Below are positions 18,297 to 27,961 of a stretch of 64,000 bases of DNA, piece by piece (position 1 is the stretch's first letter; every line of letters starts with the position of its first letter). The translations under genes and the position numbers were made by a program. The DNA is from Flavobacteriia bacterium. Its GTDB lineage: Bacteria > Bacteroidota > Bacteroidia > Flavobacteriales_D > Crocinitomicaceae. The notes under the pieces are model-generated. The model saw nothing but the letters and a program-made list of their open reading frames with translations, was not told where the DNA came from and made no database searches. The stretch lies in NCBI GenBank assembly GCA_016183815.1, contig JACPDW010000008.1, forward strand, positions 62,001 to 126,000. The letters run 5' to 3'.

Positions 18297-19637
18297 ATGA
18301 TAGATATATCAGTAAATTTTGCAGGAATTAAAGCACCAAATCCTTTTTGGTTAGCTTCAGCACCACCAACTAATTCAGGTTATCAAATTATGAAAGCATT
18401 TGATGCAGGATGGGGTGGGGCAGTATGGAAAACATTAGGTTTGCCAACTATAAATGTGTCAAGTAGATATGGTTCGATAAATTATCGAGATACTAGAATG
18501 GCTGGATTTAGTAATATTGAATTAATTTCCGACCGACCTCTTGAAGACAATTTGAGAGAAATGCAGGAAGTCAAAAAATATTATCCAAATCATGCGGTAA
18601 TTGCTTCATTAATGGTTGATACAAGACAAGAATGGGAAACTATAATTAAAGAAGTTCAAGATGCTGGTGCTGATGGAATTGAGTTAAATTTTGGCTGTCC
18701 TCATGGAATGTGTGAAAGAGGTATGGGCTCTGCAGTTGGACAAGAGCCAGAAGTGTTAAAAACAATTGTTGGATGGGTAATGGCTGCTGCGAAAATACCT
18801 GTAATCACAAAATTATCTCCAAATATTTCTCATATCACAGATCCTGGTTTGGCTGCTGTTCAAGGTGGAACAAATGCAATTTCTTTGATAAATACAGTAA
18901 AAAGTATCGTAGGTATTGATTTAGACACCTTTGCTCCATATCCTATTGTTGATGGTAGTGGTACTAATGGTGGATATTGTGGTCCTGCCGTTAAACCTAT
19001 CGCTTTACACATGTTAAAAGAATTGGCTCAACATCGTCAAATTAATAAAGTGCCCATTTGTGGTATTGGTGGTATCGAAACTTGGAGGGACGTGGTGGAA
19101 TTTATTTTATTAGGCGCAACTTCAGTTCAAGTCTGTACAGCCGTTATGCACTATGGTTTTGGTATTGTTCGTGAAATGGAAGCGGGTTTAAAAGGATTTA
19201 TGGAACAAAGAAGTTTTGATACAATATACGATTTTGCAGGTAGAGCACTTCCTAAGGTAACTGAATGGAAAAATTTAAATCTAAAATATTCAGTTAAAGC
19301 AAATATTGATAGAGAAAAATGTATTGGTTGTCAATTGTGTTATATTGCCTGTGATGACGGAGCCCATCAAGCAATTAAACTTTCAGAAAATAGCGAAGAT
19401 AGAATACCTTCTGTAATTGAGGATAACTGTGTTGGATGTAACTTGTGTTCTTTAGTTTGTCCTGTTGAAAATTGTATAAGTATGCAACGAAAAGACGATA
19501 AAAGTGAACATCTTACATGGGATATGCTTACACAAAAAAATGAAATTCCAAATACTTTTAATGATGAGAGAGCAGGAGGTAAAGGACACCATGTGCCGTC
19601 AGTTGAAGAAGCATGGAATAAAAGGGAAAACATATAA
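18297..19637 (+). CDS. preA: NAD-dependent dihydropyrimidine dehydrogenase, PreA subunit
   Basis: 446 residues: an FMN-binding TIM barrel of the dihydroorotate dehydrogenase type (NPFWLASAPPTNS, ELNFGCPHGMCERGMG with the active-site Cys region, GIGGIETWRD), followed by a two-[4Fe-4S] ferredoxin domain (CIGCQLCYIAC and CVGCNLCSLVCP). It is the pyrimidine-reducing half of PreTA and the last gene of the operon. About 256 bp of gene-free AT-rich DNA follow before the convergent lolD. Confidence 0.95.
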   Translation: MIDISVNFAGIKAPNPFWLASAPPTNSGYQIMKAFDAGWGGAVWKTLGLPTINVSSRYGSINYRDTRMAGFSNIELISDRPLEDNLREMQEVKKYYPNHAVIASLMVDTRQEWETIIKEVQDAGADGIELNFGCPHGMCERGMGSAVGQEPEVLKTIVGWVMAAAKIPVITKLSPNISHITDPGLAAVQGGTNAISLINTVKSIVGIDLDTFAPYPIVDGSGTNGGYCGPAVKPIALHMLKELAQHRQINKVPICGIGGIETWRDVVEFILLGATSVQVCTAVMHYGFGIVREMEAGLKGFMEQRSFDTIYDFAGRALPKVTEWKNLNLKYSVKANIDREKCIGCQLCYIACDDGAHQAIKLSENSEDRIPSVIEDNCVGCNLCSLVCPVENCISMQRKDDKSEHLTWDMLTQKNEIPNTFNDERAGGKGHHVPSVEEAWNKRENI

Positions 19638-19893
19638 TTTTATCATTGAACTAAAGTTTTGAAAATAAAAACAAATTAAATGATAAAGTAAAGAAATAGA
19701 GAATATTATTTAAATTAATGACAAGTTATTTATTACTTATAAGTAAAACTTTTTGAAATATTATTATATTTATTACTTATGATACATAAATTTCATAATT
19801 TTTAAGGTTATATTTTATAAACACTTTTTAATTTAAAACTTTTTTTTAAACAAACTTATAGGGTGGTATCCTTTTTTAAATAAAATTATTATT

Positions 19894-20553
19894 CTACTCT
19901 GAACTTTTTAATTGCCCATCAATCATAAGCAATTGTCTGTCAGACATATTGGCTAATTTTTCGTTATGAGTTACAATAACAAAACTTTGATTAAATTCTT
20001 TTCTTAATTGAAAAAATAAATGATGAAGCTCTTCTGCATTTTTTGAATCCAGATTTCCAGAAGGTTCGTCGGCAAAAATTACTGAAGGTTGGTTAATTAA
20101 AGCTCTCGCAACTGCGGTTCTTTGTTGTTCACCTCCAGATAATTCAGAAGGTTTATTGTTTTTTCTTTCAGAAAGGTGTAAAAAATGAATTAATTCTGTA
20201 GCTTTTTTTTTTGCTTCAACCAAAGAATCTCCATGAATTAAAGCGGGTAAAAGTATATTTTCTTCAAGAGTAAATTCTGGTAAAAGGTGATGAAATTGAA
20301 AAATAAACCCAATATTTTTATTTCTAAATGAAGCTAAATCATTGTTTTTTAATAAAAAAGGATCAGTTTGGTTAATTAATACATTTCCTGAATCGGGTTT
20401 TTCTAAAGTTCCAAGAATTTGTAATAAGGTTGTTTTACCAGCTCCTGATGACCCAACAATACTCACGATTTCTCCCTTTTTTATTTCTAAATTCACATTA
20501 TCTAAAACGGAGAGTGTTCCAAATTTTTTATTGATGTTAGTAGCAATTAACAT
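19894..20553 (-). CDS. lolD: Lipoprotein-release ABC transporter ATPase LolD
   Basis: 219 residues with Walker [11 protein letters not shown]-loop in [12 protein letters not shown], signature LSGGEQQR, Walker B VIFADEP and switch His in VTHNE. Sequence and length fit the MacB/LolD subfamily; a lipoprotein-release role is the usual assignment in Bacteroidota. It overlaps the 3' end of ribBA by 7 bp, so it is probably translated from the same mRNA. Confidence 0.85.
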   Translation of the reverse strand: MLIATNINKKFGTLSVLDNVNLEIKKGEIVSIVGSSGAGKTTLLQILGTLEKPDSGNVLINQTDPFLLKNNDLASFRNKNIGFIFQFHHLLPEFTLEENILLPALIHGDSLVEAKKKATELIHFLHLSERKNNKPSELSGGEQQRTAVARALINQPSVIFADEPSGNLDSKNAEELHHLFFQLRKEFNQSFVIVTHNEKLANMSDRQLLMIDGQLKSSE

Positions 20554-21770
20554 TTGTTTTTAGGTATTTTTAAAGTATGACCCATTTTAAATTTTTTTGT
20601 TTTAAGATATTCCTCATTATGAATGTTACTTTCAATCTCAATGGGTACGTTTTCAATAATTTCTAATCCATAACCTATTAATCCAGTTCTTTTGGTAGGA
20701 TTGTTGGAAATCAATCGAATTTTTTTAATTCCTAAATCTCTAATAATTTGAGCTCCAATTCCATATTCTCTCTCATCGGCTTTAAAACCCAATTTCAAAT
20801 TTGCTTCTAAAGTATCAAAGCCTTCTTCTTGTAATTTATATGCTTTCAACTTGTTTAACAATCCAATACCACGACCTTCTTGATTCATATAAACAATCAC
20901 GCCTTTACCTTCTTTTTCAATCAATTCCATGGCCTTTTGTAGTTGAGGACCACAATCACATCTACAAGAACCGAAAATATCACCAGTAATACATGAGGAA
21001 TGAACTCGAACTAATATTGGTTCATTTTCTTCCCAACTACCTTTAACTAATGCTAAATGTTCTTTGTTTGATATTCTTTCTTGATAAGCATAAAGTTGAA
21101 AATTTCCATGTTCAGTTGGCATTTTAACATCAATAACTCTTTCGATAAGCGAATCGTGTTTTAATCGATATTCAATCAAATCTGCTATTGAAATTATTTT
21201 CATATCGAATTTTTTGGCGATTAGTTCAAGCTGAGGAAGACGAGCCATACTTCCATCTTCATTCAGGATTTCAACTATCACTCCTGCACGTTCAAATCCA
21301 GCAAGTTTAGCCATGTCAATCGCAGCTTCTGTGTGTCCTGCTCTTCGTAAAACTCCACCTTTTTTTGCTCTTAATGGAAATATGTGCCCAGGTTTCGCCA
21401 ATTCGTCTTTTTTAATTTTTGGGTCGATTAATGCCAACACTGTTTTTGACCTGTCGGAAGCGGAGATTCCCGTTGTACAACCATGTCCTAATAAATCAAC
21501 GGATACGGTAAATGCAGTTTCATGACTGGCTGTATTATTTTTCACCATTAATTCCAATTCCAATTCATCACATCGATCTTCAGCTAATGGAACACAAATT
21601 AATCCCCTTCCATGTAAAGCCATAAAATTGATTAATTCTGGAGTGATGTTTCTAGCAGAAGTTAAAAAATCACCTTCATTTTCTCTGTCTTCATCATCAA
21701 CTACAATAATGATTTTTCCATCTTTAATGTCTTGAATACCCTCTTCAATTGTGTTAAAAGCAAAACCCAT
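20547..21770 (-). CDS. ribBA: Bifunctional DHBP synthase / GTP cyclohydrolase II
   Basis: 407 residues. The N-terminal RibB domain has [23 protein letters not shown] and TTGISASDR. The C-terminal RibA domain has the zinc cysteines in [12 protein letters not shown] and [16 protein letters not shown]. It makes the two riboflavin precursors from ribulose 5-phosphate and GTP. It is followed by lolD and preceded by cdsA with a 6-bp gap. I see no FMN riboswitch upstream. Confidence 0.95.
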   Translation of the reverse strand: MGFAFNTIEEGIQDIKDGKIIIVVDDEDRENEGDFLTSARNITPELINFMALHGRGLICVPLAEDRCDELELELMVKNNTASHETAFTVSVDLLGHGCTTGISASDRSKTVLALIDPKIKKDELAKPGHIFPLRAKKGGVLRRAGHTEAAIDMAKLAGFERAGVIVEILNEDGSMARLPQLELIAKKFDMKIISIADLIEYRLKHDSLIERVIDVKMPTEHGNFQLYAYQERISNKEHLALVKGSWEENEPILVRVHSSCITGDIFGSCRCDCGPQLQKAMELIEKEGKGVIVYMNQEGRGIGLLNKLKAYKLQEEGFDTLEANLKLGFKADEREYGIGAQIIRDLGIKKIRLISNNPTKRTGLIGYGLEIIENVPIEIESNIHNEEYLKTKKFKMGHTLKIPKNKC

Positions 21771-21776
21771 ACCTTG

Positions 21777-22595
21777 TTAAATACTAGAATAAATTAAATA
21801 CCATGTAAAAAAAAATGGAATAACCAATAAACTGGCATCAAAACGATCTAAAACACCACCATGACCCGGCAAGATGTTCCCAGAATCTTTTACATGAAAA
21901 CTTCTTTTTATAAGTGATTCAAACAAATCACCTAAAATAGCTGTTGGTGAAACAATTAAAGCAGCAATGAGCCAAAATGCTAAAGAATTTTCTTTGTCTA
22001 TAAAAAATCCCCAAATACCTGCAAAAATTAATACAAAAAGAAAGCCAGAAAGTGCTCCTTCCCAAGTTTTTTTTGGAGAAATTTTTTCAAATAATTTATT
22101 TTTACCAAAAGCTAAACCACCTAAATAAGCAAAAGTATCATTAGCCCAAATCATAAAAAACATTCCAGTTAATAAATGGTTGTCCCAATTTGTTTCAATA
22201 GTTAAATAAACTAATAGTGAGAAAGGGATTGTTAGATAAAACAAAGCAATAAAATAGATTGATATAGAATAAATAGGGGCTTCACTTTTATTCCATAATG
22301 CAAAAAAGAAAGTAAATAAATATAGAGGTAAAAGTAAAAATACATAAACAAAGTCAATGATTTCAATAAAAGATAAAGAAAGTACTGAAAATGAAACTAT
22401 AGATAAAAAAAATAAATACCATTTTGAAAAATGTATTTTTTCTTCATTCTGAAACAAATTATAAAATTCCAATAGTACCATCAAAAGAAAAAGAGCATAA
22501 ATAAAGATGGAATACTCAATTTTTATATAAATAGCCAATAGAATTGATGAAATAAAGAAAAATCCAGTGATACTTCTTTTTAAAATCTCATTCAT
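21777..22595 (-). CDS. cdsA: Phosphatidate cytidylyltransferase
   Basis: 272 residues with about eight membrane helices and the C-terminal CdsA signature SLIKRSFHVKDSGNILPGHGGVLDRFD. It makes CDP-diacylglycerol from phosphatidate and CTP at the inner membrane. It overlaps the preceding DUF2007 gene by 8 bp. Confidence 0.94.
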   Translation of the reverse strand: MNEILKRSITGFFFISSILLAIYIKIEYSIFIYALFLLMVLLEFYNLFQNEEKIHFSKWYLFFLSIVSFSVLSLSFIEIIDFVYVFLLLPLYLFTFFFALWNKSEAPIYSISIYFIALFYLTIPFSLLVYLTIETNWDNHLLTGMFFMIWANDTFAYLGGLAFGKNKLFEKISPKKTWEGALSGFLFVLIFAGIWGFFIDKENSLAFWLIAALIVSPTAILGDLFESLIKRSFHVKDSGNILPGHGGVLDRFDASLLVIPFFFTWYLIYSSI

Positions 22596-22842
22596 TGTTT
22601 AAAAGAATTTCTTTTGCTTGTAGTTCAAAATTTTTTGGAATTCTAAGCAGAAATACAACATCATTTTCATTTAAACTTCTCATTTTAGAAATCTCGTACA
22701 CAGGAATTTTATATTTCTCCAATAATTTTTTTATAGAATTGGCTTCTTCTTTGTCGTAAGTCTTAAAAATTTCAATAAAATCTCTCGCTTTTTTAACTTT
22801 CTTTTTGAATAGAATGTTCTTGAGAGTTTTCAGAATTCCCAT
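22588..22842 (-). CDS. DUF2007-like small protein
   Basis: 84 residues. The pattern FIEIFKTYDKEEANSIKKLLEKYKIPVYE... FLLRIPKNFELQAKEIL matches the small ferredoxin-like 'putative signal transducing' DUF2007 proteins, often found beside ftsH or cdsA in Bacteroidota. Overlaps the 3' end of ftsH by 50 bp if the first Met is used; a later start is possible. Function unknown. Confidence 0.65.
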   Translation of the reverse strand: MGILKTLKNILFKKKVKKARDFIEIFKTYDKEEANSIKKLLEKYKIPVYEISKMRSLNENDVVFLLRIPKNFELQAKEILLNNE

Positions 22843-24877
22843 CTTTATCTTCTTTATTCTGGTTTTCTATTAACGTGTTTTCTGAATTTTCAGAAAGACT
22901 AGATTTTTGAGTATTGTTGCTGACTTCCTCTTCCATAATTTGATGACCCCAAGGTCTTTTTCCAAAAATTTCTTCTAAATCTTCTTTAAAAATCACTTCA
23001 CTAACTAACAATTTTTCGGCTAAAATAGTTAATTTATCTTTATTTTCATGTAAAATCTTTTTTGCTCTTTGATATTGTTCTTCTATCAGTTTTGACACCT
23101 CTTGGTCTATCAATTTTGCTGTATCTTCTGAATAAGGTTTTGTGAACTGATCTCTGCCTTGTGAATCGTAAAAAGAAATGTTTCCAATCGCTTTATTTAA
23201 ACCGTATATACTCACCATTGCATAAGCTTGTTTAGTTATTTTCTCTAAATCACTCAATGCACCTGTTGATATTCTTCCGAAAATTATCTCCTCCGCTGCT
23301 CTACCACCTAAAGCAGAACACATTTCGTCTAACAATTGTTCGGTAGTTGTAATACTTCTTTCTTCAGGTAAATACCAAGCCGCTCCAAGCGACTGGCCAC
23401 GAGGAACTATCGTTACTTTAATCAATGGAGAGGCGTGTTCGAGCAACCAAGAAGTAGTGGCATGACCTGCTTCATGAAAAGCAATTGAACGTTTTTCCTC
23501 TTTAGTAATAATTTTATTTTTCTTTTCTAGACCACCCACAATTCTGTCAACAGCAGCTAAAAAATCTTCTTTTTCCACTTGAGTTTTATGATGTCGAGCA
23601 GCAATCAAAGCGGCTTCATTACATAAATTGGCAATGTCGGCACCAGAAAAACCAGGAGTTTGTTTGGATAAAAAATCAACATCAATATGAGGGGATAATT
23701 TTAAAGGTTTTAAATGTACTAAAAATATTTCTTTTCTTTCATTGATGTCAGGCATATCAACATAAATCTGACGATCAAATCTGCCAGCACGCATTAATGC
23801 ACTATCTAAAACGTCTGCTCTATTGGTAGCGGCTAAAATAATTACACCGGAATTGGTTCCAAAACCATCCATTTCAGTTAGCAATTGATTAAGTGTGTTT
23901 TCTCTTTCGTCATTAGCACCAAATCCATTTCCACGTCCTCTTGCTCTTCCAATCGCATCTATTTCATCAATAAAAATTATAGAAGGTGCTTTTTCTTTAG
24001 CTTGTTTAAATAAATCTCTAACTCTAGACGCTCCTACACCAACAAACATCTCAACAAAATCAGATCCTGATAACGAAAAAAATGGAACTTTAGCTTCACC
24101 TGCAACCGCCTTGGCAAGTAAAGTTTTTCCTGTTCCTGGAGGTCCTACTAATAAAGCTCCTTTTGGTATTTTTGCACCTAATTCGGTATATTTTTTTGGG
24201 TTTTTTAAAAACTCAACTATTTCTTGTATTTCTTCTTTTGCCTCAGACAAACCTGCAACATCTTTGAAAGAAATGTTAGTGGTTTTACCTTTGTCATACA
24301 CTTGTGCTTTAGATTTACCAATGTTAAAAATTTGAGCACCACCGCCACCGCCACCAGTCATACGTCTCATTACAAACATCCAAATGGCAACTAAAATTAT
24401 TATGGGTAACAAGAAACTTATAATATTTCCAAAATAATTAATTTCCTCAATTGGTTCATATTGAATGGTTTGTTTGCCTTGTGCTTTTAAATTTTCATTT
24501 GTTTTATCTAATTTATCTAAAAAATTACCTGCATCTGACAAGTCTAATTGAAAAGTAGGATTTCTTGATGATAATAAAGATTGTTTTTGATTAGAATTTA
24601 AAGCTTTTTTAAAAGGTGAAAATTGTTCATTCTCATTTTCTCTAACAAATCTTTTACCTTCTTTTGTTAATTTAAAATCCACACGTACACGATTAACTAA
24701 TTTAACGTCTTCAATATAACTTGAATCAGCTAGGGTAAAAAATGTACTTTGGTATCTAATTTTGTATTGCCCTGAACTATTGTTAAATAGTGAAAATCCA
24801 ATAATTGATAATGCAATTAATGCATAAATCCAATATATGGAGACGGGATTTTTCTTTTTTTCTTGATTCTCGTTCAT
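22793..24877 (-). CDS. ftsH: ATP-dependent zinc metalloprotease FtsH
   Basis: 694 residues. Two N-terminal membrane helices (~14-32 and ~150-170) flank a periplasmic domain; then an AAA+ domain with Walker A GPPGTGKT (~243), Walker [12 protein letters not shown] and the SRH region, and an M41 protease domain with HEAGH (~466). A Gly-rich GGGGGG stretch follows the second helix. The C-terminus has a long acidic, low-complexity tail. It degrades misfolded membrane proteins. It is separated from rsfS by 1 bp. Confidence 0.96.
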   Translation of the reverse strand: MNENQEKKKNPVSIYWIYALIALSIIGFSLFNNSSGQYKIRYQSTFFTLADSSYIEDVKLVNRVRVDFKLTKEGKRFVRENENEQFSPFKKALNSNQKQSLLSSRNPTFQLDLSDAGNFLDKLDKTNENLKAQGKQTIQYEPIEEINYFGNIISFLLPIIILVAIWMFVMRRMTGGGGGGAQIFNIGKSKAQVYDKGKTTNISFKDVAGLSEAKEEIQEIVEFLKNPKKYTELGAKIPKGALLVGPPGTGKTLLAKAVAGEAKVPFFSLSGSDFVEMFVGVGASRVRDLFKQAKEKAPSIIFIDEIDAIGRARGRGNGFGANDERENTLNQLLTEMDGFGTNSGVIILAATNRADVLDSALMRAGRFDRQIYVDMPDINERKEIFLVHLKPLKLSPHIDVDFLSKQTPGFSGADIANLCNEAALIAARHHKTQVEKEDFLAAVDRIVGGLEKKNKIITKEEKRSIAFHEAGHATTSWLLEHASPLIKVTIVPRGQSLGAAWYLPEERSITTTEQLLDEMCSALGGRAAEEIIFGRISTGALSDLEKITKQAYAMVSIYGLNKAIGNISFYDSQGRDQFTKPYSEDTAKLIDQEVSKLIEEQYQRAKKILHENKDKLTILAEKLLVSEVIFKEDLEEIFGKRPWGHQIMEEEVSNNTQKSSLSENSENTLIENQNKEDKDGNSENSQEHSIQKES

Positions 24878-24878
24878 T

Positions 24879-25271
24879 TTAGTTTAAAATTGGGGTAACT
24901 TCATCAGGAATTTCTTTTTTAATAGCGTCTGCCCATAAATCTTCTAAATCATAAAACTCACGAATTCCTTTGTAAAAAATATGTACTACAACATCAACAT
25001 AATCTAATAATATCCATTCAGCGTTTGTTTTTCCTTCAATATGCCATGGTTTTTCTTTTAAATTTTTTCTAGTATTACGAACGACTGCTTGTTGTATACC
25101 TTCTACTTGAGTGTTGGATTCCCCAGAACATATAATAAAATAGGAACACACTGCACTTTCAATTTTTCTTAAATCTAGTAATACGATGTTTTTTGCTTTG
25201 TTGTCCTGCATACCTTCTATTATGCTATCACAAAGTTTTTTTGAATTGACTTTTTTTTTCTTAATTTGCAT
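24879..25271 (-). CDS. rsfS: Ribosome silencing factor RsfS
   Basis: 130 residues with the RsfS/Iojap pattern: VLLDLRKIESAVCSYFIICSG, EWILLDYVDVVVHIFY and REFYDLEDLWADA. It binds ribosomal protein L14 and blocks subunit joining in stationary phase. It is the first gene of the rsfS-ftsH-cdsA-ribBA-lolD run and is divergent from birA across 77 bp, in which CAAAACTA (25290-25297) is a candidate leftward -7 box and TATCTTTG (25306-25313) a rightward one. Confidence 0.93.
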   Translation of the reverse strand: MQIKKKKVNSKKLCDSIIEGMQDNKAKNIVLLDLRKIESAVCSYFIICSGESNTQVEGIQQAVVRNTRKNLKEKPWHIEGKTNAEWILLDYVDVVVHIFYKGIREFYDLEDLWADAIKKEIPDEVTPILN

Positions 25272-25348
25272 TTATTTTAATACGATTTACAAAACTAATT
25301 ATTTTTATCTTTGTTAAAACTATTTAATCGTTAATAATTACTAAACTT

Positions 25349-26080
25349 ATGCTGTTTAATAAAATTATTCAAATTCCAGTTGTTGAATCTACTAACAATT
25401 ATGTTGCCAATATGATGAATAACAGTCAAATTGCACATGGAACAGTCATTTTGGCAGAACATCAGACAAATGGCAAAGGACAAAGAGAAGCCAAATGGGA
25501 ATCGGAAGCTAATAAAAACTTAACTTTTTCATTGTTTTTAAAAAATGAACCAATTTCCATTGTAAATGGGTTTTATCTTAATAAAATTATTAGTATTTCG
25601 TTAATAAATTTGTTAATTTCTAATAGAATATTTGCTAAAATCAAATGGCCTAATGATATTTATGTTTTAGATAAAAAAATTGCTGGGATTTTGATAGAAA
25701 ATAATATTAAGAATGAAAAAATTGATTCTTCTATAATAGGAGTAGGTTTGAATGTAAATCAATTTTCTTTTAACATTCATAAAGCTACAAGCATGAAAAA
25801 AGAGAAAAATATTGAATATGACCTGCGTGATTTACTATACTTGTTTTTAGATGAATTTCAGGTTAATTTTTCATTGTTTGAATCTAAAAATTTCAAACAA
25901 ATTAATGAATTGTATATCCAAAACCTATATTTGTACAATGAATGGGCGATATTTCAAGATAAAACAGGTATATGGGAAGGAAAAATATTCGGTGTTGATG
26001 AGTTTGGCTGTTTGCAAATAGAAAATAGAAAAGGTGAAATGAATACCTTTTTGAACAAAGAAATCAATTTTCTTTTTTAG
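25349..26080 (+). CDS. birA: Biotin--[acetyl-CoA-carboxylase] ligase
   Basis: 243 residues with EHQTNGKGQREAKWES (biotin/ATP loop) and the KWPNDIYV motif. There is no N-terminal helix-turn-helix, so it is the monofunctional ligase, not the E. coli-type repressor. It activates biotin with ATP and transfers it to the biotin carboxyl carrier protein. It converges on a SRPBCC gene, overlapping by 17 bp. Confidence 0.92.
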   Translation: MLFNKIIQIPVVESTNNYVANMMNNSQIAHGTVILAEHQTNGKGQREAKWESEANKNLTFSLFLKNEPISIVNGFYLNKIISISLINLLISNRIFAKIKWPNDIYVLDKKIAGILIENNIKNEKIDSSIIGVGLNVNQFSFNIHKATSMKKEKNIEYDLRDLLYLFLDEFQVNFSLFESKNFKQINELYIQNLYLYNEWAIFQDKTGIWEGKIFGVDEFGCLQIENRKGEMNTFLNKEINFLF

Positions 26081-26474
26081 AAAAAATTGTTTTCATTTCT
26101 TTTGCCATGTGATCAAATAAATTTTTTAAAGGTTGTTCTACCATTATTTTAAGAAATAGACTGATTTCCCCATTAAATTCGAAATAACCTTCTGTTCCAT
26201 TTTCTGTTTCTTTTAAATGAATCAAGATCTGAAATGGAAAAGGAGCTTTTTTGCCTGATTTTAACACTATTAGTTTTGGTTCAACAAAAGATATTTGTTC
26301 GAATGAAATAACAAATCCACCTTGCACTTTAAAAGAACAATATTTTTCATCGGCTTCCCAATTAGAAATTTTATCATTTGGGAGTAAATTATAAAAATTT
26401 CTCGTGTCTAATAAAAAATTAAAAACTTCTTGAATTGAAGAATTTACCTCTTCCTTACAACTGTTTATTTGCAT
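26064..26474 (-). CDS. SRPBCC-family protein (START-like)
   Basis: The frame is open from 26516, but the ATG at 26474 (MQINSCKEEVNSSIQEVFNFLLD) avoids overlap with pyrE and gives a standard ~136-residue SRPBCC/polyketide-cyclase-like protein. It has the usual alternating beta strands and a long C-terminal helix (VEQPLKNLFDHMAKEMKTIF). It lies 7 bp after pyrE. Ligand and role unknown. Confidence 0.75.
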   Translation of the reverse strand: MQINSCKEEVNSSIQEVFNFLLDTRNFYNLLPNDKISNWEADEKYCSFKVQGGFVISFEQISFVEPKLIVLKSGKKAPFPFQILIHLKETENGTEGYFEFNGEISLFLKIMVEQPLKNLFDHMAKEMKTIFSKKEN

Positions 26475-26481
26475 AGTAATT

Positions 26482-27120
26482 TTATTTCCAGTCGGTTGGA
26501 TTTCTTTTCCACTCAACTAAAGATTTTAATTCTTCTTCGTCTATATATTTTTTCTTTAAAGCACTTTCCATCAAATATTCATAATTAGTGAGGGTTTCAA
26601 ATTCACATTTCATTTTTTTAAATCTTTGTATCGATTCATCAAATCCATAAGTGAAAATAGCTACTAATCCTTTTACATTTAATTTTGCCTCTTTCAAATT
26701 TTTTACAGCTTCTAAACTGCTTGACCCAGTAGAAATTAAATCTTCAATAACCACAACGGATTGACCTTCCTCATAATAACCTTCAATTACTTTTCCTAAA
26801 CCATGTCCTTTAGGAGAATTTCTAACATAGATAAAAGGAATTCCTAAATCTTGAGCAACTAAAACGCCATGAGGGATGCCACCAGTTGCTACTCCTGCTA
26901 TAATGTTTGGTTTTCCAAACTTTTCTACTATCAATTCAGAAAAAGATTGACGTATATAAGTACGAACTTTTGGATGAGATAAAGTTACTCTATTGTCGCA
27001 GTAAATTGGAGATTTCCAGCCAGAAGCCCAAATAAAAGGATTTGTTGTTTGTAATTTTATTGCTTTAATTTGTAGTAAAAATTCAGCTAACTTTATAGCC
27101 CGGTCATTGTTTAAATTCAT
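26482..27120 (-). CDS. pyrE: Orotate phosphoribosyltransferase
   Basis: The best start is the Met at 27120 (MNLNNDRAIKLAEFLL), giving ~212 residues. The PRPP-binding loop VVVIEDLISTGSSS, IAGVATGGIPHGVLVAQ and YVRNSPKGHGLG are clear. It converts orotate and PRPP to OMP in pyrimidine biosynthesis. It is divergent from the Nudix gene with almost no gap, so their promoters must overlap the coding starts or the leaders must be very short. Confidence 0.94.
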   Translation of the reverse strand: MNLNNDRAIKLAEFLLQIKAIKLQTTNPFIWASGWKSPIYCDNRVTLSHPKVRTYIRQSFSELIVEKFGKPNIIAGVATGGIPHGVLVAQDLGIPFIYVRNSPKGHGLGKVIEGYYEEGQSVVVIEDLISTGSSSLEAVKNLKEAKLNVKGLVAIFTYGFDESIQRFKKMKCEFETLTNYEYLMESALKKKYIDEEELKSLVEWKRNPTDWK

Positions 27121-27127
27121 ATTGCAA

Positions 27128-27748
27128 ATGTACAAAGTTTTTAGTCAAAATCATGAAATAACTTTTTTAAAAGAGTTAAAAAAAACAAAAAATCCCACAA
27201 TCCTTATGTCAGTGGAGATAGCACTAATTCACCAAAATGAATTGATTGATAGATTGTTAACAACAGGAGATGCTTTAAAATATACTATATATTCTAATTC
27301 ACCTGAAGAAAGTTTTTTACTATTTTTTTCGACTATTTTAAAAATTGAAGCAGCAGGTGGATTGGTCAAAAGAAAAAAATCATATTTATTTATTTTTCGA
27401 AAGAATCATTGGGATTTACCAAAAGGTAAAATAGAAATAGATGAAAAACCAAAAAAAGCAGCAGCAAGAGAAATTGAAGAAGAATGTGGTATATATGGAT
27501 TAAAACAGAATAAAATATTGTGTGAAACATATCATCTTTACAACGATTACGGAGAAACAACTCTTAAAAAAACATATTGGTATTTATTTCATTACAAAGG
27601 AAGTAAAGAGTTGAGCCCTCAAATTGAAGAAGATATTTTGCAGGCAGAATGGAAAAAAGAAAATGAAATTCATGAATTAATATTAAAAAATACCTATCCT
27701 TCCATTATTGAAGTATGGAACTCTTATAATGAAATTAAAAAGGAGTAA
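27128..27748 (+). CDS. Nudix hydrolase
   Basis: I chose the start at 27128 (MYKVFSQNHEITFLKEL), though the frame is open from 27107. The Nudix box is complete: G-x5-E-x7-REIEEECGI within the segment KGKIEIDEKP...AAAREIEEECGI (near residue 105). A ~75-residue N-terminal extension precedes it. The typical substrate would be a nucleoside diphosphate linked to another moiety; not predictable here. Confidence 0.88.
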   Translation: MYKVFSQNHEITFLKELKKTKNPTILMSVEIALIHQNELIDRLLTTGDALKYTIYSNSPEESFLLFFSTILKIEAAGGLVKRKKSYLFIFRKNHWDLPKGKIEIDEKPKKAAAREIEEECGIYGLKQNKILCETYHLYNDYGETTLKKTYWYLFHYKGSKELSPQIEEDILQAEWKKENEIHELILKNTYPSIIEVWNSYNEIKKE

Positions 27749-27809
27749 TTTTTTTAATATAAAATTATTTGCTAACCAATTTAAGTCTCTAAAAATCATT
27801 TTTCTATTT

Positions 27810-27888
27810 TAACCAATAAGAAAGTAAGAACACTTTAGTACAACACCTACGGTGTTTTTTCTTTGTGGTCTTACTTTCTCAGTGGTTA
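27810..27888. repeat. Long imperfect inverted repeat with nested terminator hairpin
   Basis: A 24-nt arm at 27810-27833 pairs with 27865-27888 at 21 of 24 positions. Inside lies a second perfect hairpin, AACACC (27842-27847) and GGTGTT (27851-27856), loop TAC, followed by a T run. The inner hairpin fits an intrinsic terminator for the Nudix gene; the outer arms make a cruciform between two convergent genes, perhaps a bidirectional terminator or a small palindromic repeat element. Confidence 0.65.
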
Positions 27889-27961
27889 ATTTTTTATATA
27901 CAATTCTATAAATCAATTTTTACACTCTAACTTGGTAACCCAATAAAGAAATTTTAAAAAG

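Noticed and set aside
20574-21776. FMN riboswitch near ribBA
   Set aside because: ribBA starts 6 bp after cdsA within an operon; there is no leader long enough and no RFN-like conserved sequence.
23895-24335. 146-codon plus-strand ORF opposite ftsH
   Set aside because: It is a shadow of the conserved AAA+ coding region; the real frame has all FtsH motifs.
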